Shown here one piece after another: positions 24,827 to 34,542 of a stretch of DNA of 64,000 nucleotides. Made by a program: the position numbers and the translations under genes. Each line of letters begins with the position of its first letter. Within the stretch, counting starts at the first letter, position 1. This stretch comes from Solanum dulcamara (Eukaryota; Streptophyta; Magnoliopsida; Solanales; Solanaceae): assembly GCF_947179165.1 (NCBI RefSeq), contig NC_077245.1:13424740-13488739 (forward strand), read 5' to 3'. The notes beneath the pieces were generated by a model that saw only the letters and a program-made list of their open reading frames with translations, ran no database searches and was not told where the DNA came from.

Positions 24827-25136
24827 CATAAATAGGGCTAATTATCATTTTTTTTCTATTCTTTTTCAATTTATAAAAAAAAATTAAAAATATGATAATC
24901 CGGATACATTAATATTCAGTAATCCGAATACATTAATTAAGATTTTATATATTAGAAGGTAACATTTAAAGCATGATACATTGAACATAGAGATAAATTA
25001 TGAATCAAAATTAATGTATTTGAATTACTGAATTAATGTATTCGGATGGAAAGAAGAGATTTTTGAAATTTTTTGAAATGGATGAGAATAACGGAAAATA
25101 TGATAAATAAAGGAGTGTAATTAGGTAATTTTTCCT
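24827..25136. mobile_element. Mutator-like MITE, about 310 bp, with 9-bp TSD
   Basis: The ends are inverted copies: GGGAAACTTACATAAATA on the left, against the reverse complement of TAATTAGGTAATTTTTCC on the right. A stronger inner arm of about 40 bp lies at 24897-24939 and 25012-25055, both built on CCGAATACATTAATT. The 9-bp word TTTAATTTT flanks it at 24818-24826 and 25137-25145. A 9-bp duplication fits the Mutator superfamily. No transposase inside. Confidence 0.72.
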
Positions 25137-25462
25137 TTTAATTTTTGAGGTTGGTTATTGTTGTTGTTGGACTTTATATTCGTTTTGGAAGCTAGTAAAA
25201 TTTTATCTTTGTTATATATAAGCTCATGAAATTAATCTTCTGGCATGTTGCATGATAAGTTTACACTCTAAAACTTTTAGGATTTCATAGCATTTTCGAT
25301 GCATCCCTTTTCCCTTCATGAGTATCTATTTTTCCAAATGAATATCTATTTATATTTTTGATAAACGAAGAATTATTATTTATTTATGGAACTTAGTAAT
25401 CTCAATTTATCCCAATTTTTTTTGGTATAGCATGCAGTGTATTCCATAATGTATTTGTCAGA

Positions 25463-25679
25463 CACTACACCAAAAATGATTTTTAGCGGCAATCAATTAA
25501 CGGCAATAACTTAATTGTCATTAAAAATATCTTTTTAGAGGCAATTAACACTTTGTAAATATCGCTAAAGCCTATAGCGACATTGGATCTAATGGCAATT
25601 AACTAATGCCGATAAAGGTTTTAGCACTCTTTGTTAATGTGCATATTTATTGCCGCTAAAAGTTGTTTTTGTTGTAGTA
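25463..25679. mobile_element. CACTA-type MITE, 217 bp
   Basis: The left end CACTACACCAAAAATG and right end TTTTTGTTGTAGTA are inverted matches with the CACTA signature (one mismatch at the last base). Subterminal AGCGGCAAT and its complement ATTGCCGCT repeat inward. The 3-bp flanks (AGA and ATA) match only partly, so the target duplication is not certain. Confidence 0.72.
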
Positions 25680-25729
25680 ATATATTTTGTTGAAGGTATT
25701 AGCTAAAATCACGATAAATCCAATACTAC

Positions 25730-25924
25730 TTTTTTTTTTTGGTTTTTCATTCAATATCAGTACACCGCATTAGAGCTCAATTATTTTGTATTCGTGCCGC
25801 GTAGGGTCCCATTCGAGGGAAAGTGCTTCCTATCAAGAAGTTTTATATACTAGGGCTCAAACCCGAGACGTCTTATTAAGGAAGAAGCAGCTCCATCAGA
25901 TGCACCACATTCATTGGTGATATA
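25730..25924 (-). mobile_element. SINE (SolS-like), tRNA-derived
   Basis: On the minus strand the element starts with an A-box-like TGGTGCATCTGATGGAG and has a B-box-like GGGTTTGAGCCC, then the body with GACCCTACGCGGCACGAAT, and ends in an A-rich tail (T11 at 25730-25740 on plus). It is flanked by near-identical 13-bp target copies, AATCCAATACTAC at 25717-25729 and AACCCAATACTAC at 25925-25937. The body resembles the SolS SINEs of Solanaceae as I remember them. Confidence 0.82.
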
Positions 25925-26079
25925 AACCCAATACTACAATCATGGAATGATATAGCTCGTATATAGATGGTGATATATATAATTTTGGATTATAATTCCA
26001 AAATAATCTAATTATTAACCAAATGAGGAAAAAAAAATTGTGGATCTTATAGGCTTGAAAATGGTATACTGATTGTGTT

Positions 26080-26410
26080 TCTATAAAATAATGTCATTGA
26101 AAATAAATATAAAATTTGAAGTTAAATTATTTTTAAATATAAAAATATATTAGTTTTTAATAAATTGAAAAAAAGAAATAATGCTACCTAAAATGCAATG
26201 GCGAGTGTAATATACTTTACGACTTTCAACAGATTGGATAGTCAATACATAATTATATGATTAGAGTGACGTAATTCATTACCATATGAAAATAGCTTAG
26301 CCTGTGTGCTTAGATAAATTGAAATTGAACATGCTTAATTGCATGACTATAATTTAATACATTGACAATGTAAAACGTTATTAAATCATCTATAAGTTGA
26401 CCTTATATAT
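26080..26410 (+). repeat. Repeat copy shared with intron 2 of the F-box gene
   Basis: Homologous by eye to 21770-22100. The outer gypsy element inserted at its right end (TSD TATAG at 26410-26414). Sequence after the element at 50240 resumes with TAGATAGCTAGTTACTTAC, which still resembles the intron copy around 22090-22110. Confidence 0.6.
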
Positions 26411-26414
26411 ATAG

Positions 26415-29400
26415 TGTAGTGATCCTGAAGGTCATTTTCTACTGTTTCAACAAAATTATCGTTTTCTTTACGAATTTTTCTCTCTAAGTAATCATATAAC
26501 TAGTTAATTGAGTTAGTGGATTTACAATGAAATAAATATATCTCTTGACAGGGATATCAAATGGTCTTTAAATAAATAGTTGTCTAATTTGAATAACTGG
26601 GAGGAATATGTTTGGCCCTCCAAGAATGAGATGTCTTCTTTAAGCTTTAAATTTTGAGCATGATTAGGAGCCTAATTGTGTTGATACTATTCGAAATTTG
26701 GTAAATTGATGGTTATTCTCCTTGAATAATTTTGCTTTTCTTGTGTTTAATCTTGTTTAGCTAAGAAGTGAGCTTAAAAATGTGTCCAATTGCAATGGTG
26801 ACTTAGGGATAACTTGCTAACTTTTCTGTATGTTTACATCAATTTGGTTTACTTGCTCTTATTTGGTTAAAATAGATTGTATATGGGATTTTGATTTCGA
26901 GGGTTAAGAAATGTTCAGTGGCATGGAATCTCTTTACTTTATGATTGTTGTTGATTTTTATCTGCTTATGTGAAGTTGTCTCAATCTTGTCTGAGTTATG
27001 AATTTGTCAATTTTATTAAGAAGTAGGTTTAAAATCATCATGCTTTTAGCTTACAATATGGGTCGAACTTACTCTATATAGCTACTTCTTTTTGTTAAAA
27101 ATGTGAAAGATTTCTAGCAGAGTATATTGGATAAAATTTATCTTCGATAAGTCTTGAATATTTGCTGACTTGTTTAGTTTTGATATTTGAATCTGAGGCT
27201 ATGTGAATTGCTAACTCTTTGTAGGCTATGCTATGATGTTAAATTAAACTAACTTGGATGTATTTCTTTTACCGTAGCCATTTTTTTAAAATAAATTTTG
27301 GTAAATATATCGAATAATCTAGCTCATTTTCCTTGTTTAATCATGTTTTGTCATCATCCCTCTTTGGGTTATTTTATTTATTTTTCCATTTTTTTTCCTT
27401 AAAAAATATGTTAAAATTTTTGAGTATATTGTTTGGCATCTTATTCCAATGAAGTTTGTTTACGTAAATATGGATGTTTTACCACTGTTAGGACTCTTTC
27501 CATTGAAATTTTGCCTTCTCATGCTTTTGGTGTAATTTGGTTTGGATAGACATATTTCTCTCCTATGTTGAATCTTTAGATATTATTTAGTTCGTCTTTT
27601 AAATGCTAATTGATCATAACTTGTTATTATTTAAGTCTTTAGATCTCTATGACTATTTCATGTCGGATTTAACGGAGTATGGATAAAATTATTAATTTTA
27701 TCTTTTCTTGTTGCATGTAATGACCATCCAACTCCATTGTGGACTTTATTTTTCCCTTCTCATTTTTCGTATTGAGCCACGAAGGCTTGAAACCCAGCAA
27801 ATTTTCTTTATCAAGTCAATCTCATCAAGGAACTTGGTACACATTGAAAGGGAAGCCGATGAACAGGTTTATGGAAGCAAATATACGATGATATACATGC
27901 CAAATACATGGAAAAATAGGCGATATACACATTGTATACATCAGTATACGTGTTGATATACATGAAAACGGGCCACTGGCCCAAAAACGAGGCAGGCACA
28001 ACTATGTTAGAAATTAGGACAGGCTAAAGATTGAGCATGTTAAGCCCAACAGTTTGAATTTGGGCAATATGACTAAATTTATCATTTGTTCTATTTAATT
28101 ACTTATTCTTGTGATTATATATTTGTTAACTTTAACCCTAATTTTAGATTAATCAAATTAAATTCCCTAAAAGAGGAAAGACTTTCTTTTATGTGGTTTA
28201 TATGTTTAAAAGATTTGATCAATTCTTTTATTTTTTATTTGTTCAAATGTTTTGGTCCATTTTTTACTTGGTTAAAAAATTATTTCAAGTTATTATCTTT
28301 TTTTAAAAAAATGATTCAAGAGTTTTTTCTACTTGATCATATTTTAGTCAAGTTTTAATCACTCTTAATTTGCTTAGAATATATTAAGTCTGTTGTTTTT
28401 CTTCAAATAATTTAATTTTTTTTTCCTCTTTACTTGATCATTTTGGTAAAATATATTTTCTTTCTAAATTATTCTAAGTAGTTTAAGTTAGTATTTCTTT
28501 TAAATAATTTAAACATCTTTATTATTTTCAATTAATATTTTTCCAAAGTTAGTCAAATATTTTTCAAATCGTCAGACAATCGCGTGTTAGCGGTCATTTC
28601 AAGTGCTAGTACCTTCTTGAAGTGGAAATAAGAACCCCGTACATTTTTTTCTGAATTTTTAAAACTTAAATTTGTTAGGGTCTTTTAAATTAAGTTTTCT
28701 TAATTTCTTTAAAACATTAAGTGGCGACTCTTCTTTTCTAAAATTAATTTTTTCTCTATAAAGTTAAAATTAATTTTAAATCGTCTATTTCCGACATAAC
28801 ATTCGCTAAGCCGAGATTGGACTTTTATCAAAAAATAAGAAATAATTGTTTACCAAGCAGAAATGATATTTGACTAGGCAAACGAGTTCAAAATTGAGTT
28901 TCGATTGAAGGAGAAGGTATGTATCATTATTTAAGACATTTAGGAAAAAGAATCAGGTCATTTCGCTATCGCATTAGCGATTTACGGCTCTTTTAGTGAA
29001 AATATAAGTTGCATATTTTCTAGTGCAAATAGAGTTATACAGATAGATAAATTTTAGACTGTGTTCATTTGGTATTTTGAGCATATCTGAAGTTCTAGAG
29101 CTCTAAATGGAGTGATATTTGTAGAATTCTTCTCGATATAATATGGGGGTTAGTATACAATACTCAATTCGACATTTCTCATGATTTCTTAATCTGATTT
29201 CTTTCCTTATTTGTAAATTTCTTGAGAAAATTGGGGTTTTATCGATTTGGACTCCGTTTTTGATGAAAAAGGTATATTTAGGATCCTCTTGTTATGGGTA
29301 ACCTGATTTTGGCATAAATTTATTGATTCATCGATTATTTTCATCATATTAACCATTTATACTTTGGATTTTTCTGGTAAAGTTAAAGATTGCTAAATTG

Positions 29401-31012
29401 AGGATTTCAAGGTCAATTTTAACTCAATTTTTGATTAAATTTCATATTTGAACTTTTCTAAACATGGGTAATATAGTTTTCAAGAAATATTTCAGATTTG
29501 AGTCGTGGTTTCAAATTTAGATACTTGAGGTTTTCTTAAGAACATGAATTTTGTTAAAATTGGGGTTTGAGAGCTAACTACAATTCCAAATTCAAATTGG
29601 TTTTTAACATTAGTTTCGAAATACTTCAAGGATCTTTTTATGTAAAGATTTCTAGATTTCTATGTGTTTATTAAATCGAGTTTTTCGGGTGTTTCGGGTC
29701 AGATTTGGCTCGATTTTTAAAAATATTGATTTGGGTATCTTTAGACTCGTATTCTTATTGAATTGCATATTTGAATAGATTATCTTGATTCAGATTGCCA
29801 ATGTAAGGGCAAGGGTTAAGTTTTGGACTAGTGGCATCGAATTTGAGGCAAGTGAATTTCTAAACATATTCTTAAGCTTGTAGGATCATGTATTCGCGTC
29901 TTATGTGTTGAGGATTGATAAAAGTGGTTTTAAGAACAATTGATATTCAAATGAACTTGATGATAAAGAGTGTGGAAATAAATGAAAAATTGAGATGAGA
30001 TAACATGTTGTGTTTGATGTGGTAGAACCTTGGGCTTGTAGTGGATATTTGGATATATTTATATGTTGTTGTTATGATATTGAATAATTGGGTGATTGTA
30101 GACTATATGGCATTATATGTGAATATTCATTCTGTTTTCACGTTTTACTTGAGCATACATTTATATGTGATGGCTGAGGAGTGATATGAGTGAGATACTG
30201 GATATTAGGACCGAGATTTCTACCGGTCAAGGTGATTTGCCGAGGTCTTTTCCATTGGCAGAGGTATTTTCTGACAGATATTATGGTTGAGGTCTTTTTC
30301 AGCGGCCAAGGTCTTTTCCAGCGAATATTATAGCCGAGGTCTCTTCCGACAGATACATGGTCTATGTGAGGCCCCCATGGGTTTCGATCTGAGTTTATCA
30401 GTGGATGTGTATCACTAGGGCAGGCATGCATCACGATATGTGACATTGCATTGCATTTTGTTGCATCATACCTCTTTTGCCATTGTCGATGGTTTTACCC
30501 CTAATATTCCTCTAATATGTATTATTGGTTGTGCTGATTTGCTTACGAATTGAATTGTACTGTTGTTGAAGTATATGAATACTATGTTATTAGAACTGTT
30601 AAACTGGTTGATTTCTGTGCAGGTTATAGTCTAGGGGTCGAATGGTGTGGCAGGAGTACGTGTATTTTACTAGCTTTGCTTAGTCTTAGTTGTTTACTTA
30701 TTGGGTACCGCATTGTTGGTACTCACTCCTTGCAAACCACACTTGTGTAGGTTCTGAGCCCGAACAGTGACCCAACTTTTCTTATTTTCATTTGAGGCTT
30801 TCTGAGGCGATTCGAGAGGTAGTTGTTGATGCCGGCCATCTTTCCTATTCCTCTTTACTTATTACTTTGTTCTATTCGAAAGACAAAGATTGAGACTTGT
30901 ATTTATTTCGTATCTTGTAATTAGAAGGCTTGTACATATGACAACCAGTCCGTGGGAAATTTTTATGGTTGACTAAATTTTTGTTTTATCTATATTTATC
31001 TATCTAAACAGC
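26415..31012 (+). repeat. 5' LTR of the outer gypsy element, left part
   Basis: Aligns with the 3' LTR over 26415-26466 and 28802-31012. In between, about 730 bp of LTR (47272-47999 in the partner) is replaced by about 2.3 kb of unrelated sequence. The LTR pair differs at many positions, so the insertion is old. Near 30200-30360 it carries about five units of a repeat built on GCCGAGGTCTTTTCC; the partner has about three (49425-49500). The LTR continues after the nested element, at 41136-41227. Confidence 0.85.
26467..28801. other. Unidentified 2.3-kb replacement inside the 5' LTR
   Basis: AT-rich, with no recognisable protein. It sits exactly where the LTR copies stop aligning. Its right end (28590-28800), with AAGTGGCGACTC, resembles in inverse orientation the block at 23380-23480. 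No TSD or TIR was found, so deletion plus insertion, or recombination, is more likely than simple transposition. Confidence 0.45.
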
Positions 31013-31253
31013 TGTAACACCCCATAAATATTATTGATTCATGGATCCTTTCTTTCATGAAGTCCAAATAAATTATCAAAGTTTTCTATTTAATTCAAGC
31101 ATGAAACTTTATGGATTTTTCATATCATAATTCCAAATGCATAGATTATTAAATATATGAAATTTAATTACCTATCTTATATTAACTTATATTGGCTTTT
31201 AAATGCATTAAATTGTTGATTTATCAAAAGTCCTTATATGAAGGCATGAAAAG

Positions 31254-31482
31254 ATTTTGATCATGTTCTAAAGTATTTTGATCATGTTCTAAAGTATTTT
31301 GATCATGTTCTAAAAGTATTTTGATCATGTTCTCTCATGCCTAAAGATTTTGATCATGTTCTAAAGTATTTTGATCATGTTCTAAAAGTATTTTGATCAT
31401 GTTCTAAAGAAATTTGATCATGTTCTAAAGTATTTTGATCATGTTCTAAAAGTATTTTGATTATGTTCTCTCATGCCTAAAG
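31254..31482. repeat. 22-bp tandem array in the LTR U3 region
   Basis: Ten copies of TTTTGATCATGTTCTAAAGTA-like units (21-23 bp); the tenth is variant (GATTATG). Copies 4 and 10 are each followed by CTCATGCCTAAAG, giving a higher-order duplication. The same array is in the 3' LTR (about 38849-39077). It is absent from the sibling LTR at 11410. Position upstream of the TATA box suggests it could affect LTR transcription; this is inference. Confidence 0.9.
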
Positions 31483-31954
31483 TAATTTGGGCATAACTTT
31501 TCATAGGATGGTCCAAATTAGGTGATTCAAATTTCGGAATAACCACAACATCATTACCTACAACTTTCATGAAGAACATATCTTAAGATTCGGATTTTAA
31601 GTAGATCAAATAAATTGATCTTTGCAAGACATAGTGCTGTGACGGAATGGAGTGTTTGTAGAATAAAATTCATATCTCGATGTAGAATGCTCCAAATTGG
31701 ATGATTCTTGAACTAACTGAAACTAGACTTCTATATCTACAATTCTTATGAAGACACCAAATCCTAATAAGGAATTTATCTTATTCAAACGTAGCTTCGA
31801 AAACAGATATTCCGTTAAAAGAGATTTCATCTCACCTACCATAGAAAGATCTAGAACCATTTGACATCATCCATGACATCAAAATTCTCCATTGAATTTT
31901 CAAGATCATCCTTTATGATTATGTTTATTTATTGTTAGGTCCCTCCTCCACACC

Positions 31955-31962
31955 TATAAATA
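31955..31962 (+). promoter_or_regulatory. LTR TATA box
   Basis: TATAAATA in the context CACACCTATAAATACCCACC. Conserved in the sibling LTR (about 11978) and in the 3' LTR (39550-39557). Transcription would start about 30 bp downstream, defining the U3/R border. Position is inferred. Confidence 0.7.
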
Positions 31963-33540
31963 CCCACCTTATTTCCTCATTTTATTCACCAAGCTTTCTT
32001 AAGCAACTCTTCTCTCTATATACTTCTTTACTCCTTCTCAAATATAGTTTTAGTTTTAGTAGTATAAAAATACTACTCTAGTGATTCTTATACTCCGGGT
32101 AGTACACAAAATAAACCGGCGAGAAGAAAAGGCTAGGGGTCCAAGAGTGTTCCAATTCGAAGTAAAGCTTCCGATTTAAGGTATGTAAGGCTTTCATAGC
32201 ATCGGATTGAGTTCGTCCATGCGCCCAATATTTAAATTCATTATAATTGAATTCTAAATGAAATAATTCTTCTCCTATTGAGTTAGATATATTTATGCAT
32301 TAATATTATTATTATTATTGTTATCTCTCATATTATTGGAATTATTGTTCATGGCTACTTTCCCATGAATCCTAATTGATTTGATGTTCATGAATATTTT
32401 TACACATATTTTGAGTAAAGATGTTGGCTTTTTAATATTTTCATTGATAAAAAGAGTGATATGAATTAATACTATATATGTATTTTATTGAGTTTTGAAA
32501 GAGCAAAAGAATTGAGTTTAAATGATTTTTTGAGTAAATGATGTTTTGAGCAAGATGTTTTGATGAGATGTAAATGATGTTTTCGAAGTATAATAATTGA
32601 TGAAGAGGTAATAAGATGAGTTTGATGATTTAAATTAAAGTCCAATGAGACTAGATGATGAGTTTAATATGAGCACATATTTTGGGAGTAGTATTGAGCA
32701 CCGAGTTGGATAAGAGTTTAATTGACTCAAACCCCAGAACTACGTAGCCAGCGTAGGATGGAGGCTATGCCTCTTAAGTCCCAAAAAGAGGACTTTGATG
32801 AGTGGATCCAAGATGGTGATGTCCTTTACCCTGGCAAGGTATTGGATGGATGTGGCAACGACATCGCTTCGTTGTATCATCGCTAGCTCATAAGTGATGA
32901 TTGTCGGTTAGAGAAACTCCCAATTGAGTAAGCATTGCTTGTTACTATTATTTTTATTATTATATTTTAAACTTGCATTACATATTGATGTTGAGATGAT
33001 GTTGAGTTCTGAGCTGAGTTTTCTTGAGAGAAGTTTCTTGATATTTGTCCTTACCTTCCTGCCATTTTACATACTCGTACATTCCACGTACTGACGTCAT
33101 TCGACCTGCATCGTTTTATGATGCAGATACAGGTGTTAGAGATCCTCAACAGGCGCTTCGTTGAAGATCATTATTTTTCAGCTATTTGGTGAGTCCTTCT
33201 TATATTCGGAGGAACTCTTTATCCTTTAAGTATTGTTGAGTATTATGTTTCTTTTAAGGTAGCCATGGATATGTCATTGGCACCATCTAAGAGTATTAGA
33301 GGTTTCATAGACAAAGTTTAATGATGTAATTGGAGTAGTTCTCCTTTGAAACTACTTCTTCAAAAAAAAAACATTTCTTCTTTCATTAGATGTTGTTAAT
33401 GGAGAGCCCATATAAGTATTCTTATTAAATCTTCCACTGATGAATGAATAAGTGATGAGACCAAGTGGTTCTCTCAGAGGCCAGAGATGGTTTCTGAGTG
33501 CCGGCCACGCCTAGGGTACCCTCTCGGGGCGTGACAAACT

Positions 33541-33552
33541 TGGTATCAGAGC
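33541..33552 (+). other. Primer-binding site (initiator-Met tRNA)
   Basis: TGGTATCAGAGC, four bases after the LTR end, is the usual plant LTR-element match to the 3' end of initiator tRNA-Met. Confidence 0.92.
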
Positions 33553-33753
33553 ATAGAGTTCAAGAGTCCTAGGGTGTCTATGAAGCCGTGTCTAGTAGAG
33601 TCTTGCTTATAGGTATGTCGTGCACCACACTTATAATCAGGAGGCTATAGGACATTAGGAATTATTTCACTTCTTTCATAATCTGAGTTCGTGCAATAGA
33701 GTTTAACTCTATAAAAGCTTCCTTTATAATTCGTGCGTTTACACGTTTCAGAC

Positions 33754-34542
33754 ATGCCTCCTAAACGTTCATCTAGTCAGAGGAACGCTGCCAGCACTGA
33801 GGTTCCACAATCAGTGATGCCTCCACGGAGAGCTAGGGGCCGACCTGCAAGGTTTACTGAGGTACCCTAAGTACCTACTGTTCAGACCACTCCTACTTCT
33901 GAGGAAGATTTTCGAGGAGCGATTGCTATGCTCACCCAGTTGGTGGCTGCTCGAAATAGTAGCCAGAGTTCACCAACTCCTAACTCTAGTTATCAAGAGC
34001 CATCTGCTGCCACGAGGATCAGAGATTTTCTGAGAATGAATCCGCTGGTCTTCACGGGCTCCAACGTTGATGAAGACCCCCAAAATTTCATTGATGAGAT
34101 GTGGAAAATACTAAAAGCGATGCATGCTACAGAGATTGAGGGGGTTGAATTGGTGTCTTATCAACTCAAGGATGTGGCAAATGTCTGGTATAATCAGTGA
34201 GAAGAAAGTAGAGGTGAGGATGCAGAGCCTGCTCTTTGGGATGAGTTTGAAAGAGCATTTCTTGATAACTTCTTTCCCCAAGAGCTACGTGAAGCAAAAA
34301 TTGAGGAGTTTGTGAACCTCAAGCAAGAGAGTATGACTGTGAAAGAGTATAGTTTGAAGTTTATTCAATTGTCCAAATATGCCCCAGAAATAATTCCTCA
34401 TATGAGGTCTAAGATGAGGAAGTTTGTCTCTGGCCTAGGCAAACATGTAAAGAAAGAATGTAAGGCAATGCTAATGATTTCTGACATGGAGTTTTCTAGA
34501 TTGATGATGTATGCTCAGTAGGTTGAGGATGACAAGAAAAAA
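33754..34542 (+). pseudogene. gag portion with four lesions, young chromovirus
   Basis: ATG at 33754 in a Lys/Arg-rich start, then the gag domain (TRIRDFLRMNPLVFTG, near 34012-34060). In this frame there are stop codons at 33868-33870 (TAA), 34198-34200 (TGA) and 34519-34521 (TAG). A run of six A at 34537-34542 shifts the frame into that of pol; the sibling copy has five A at the equivalent place (near 14306). Gag would be cut at codon 38. Each stop is one C-to-T or G-to-A transition from a sense codon, which fits loss of methylated cytosine. Gag function would have to come from other copies. Confidence 0.88.

Larger units (their letters stand above)
31013..33536 (+). repeat. 5' LTR of the young chromovirus
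   Basis: 2524 bp, TGTAACACC...GCGTGACA. Reading the two LTRs line by line I see only two differences: an A10 run here at 33362-33371 versus A9 in the 3' LTR, and A versus G in CTTCCRCTGATG (33430 area versus 41029 area). Near-identity indicates a very recent insertion. Confidence 0.95.

Noticed and set aside
30550..30750. 66-codon frame also present at 49683-49883
   Set aside because: Both lie in the two LTR copies of one element; similarity follows from LTR homology.
31254..31482. CRISPR-like regular array
   Set aside because: Units are contiguous, AT-rich and near identical with no unique spacers; it is an LTR minisatellite in a plant genome.
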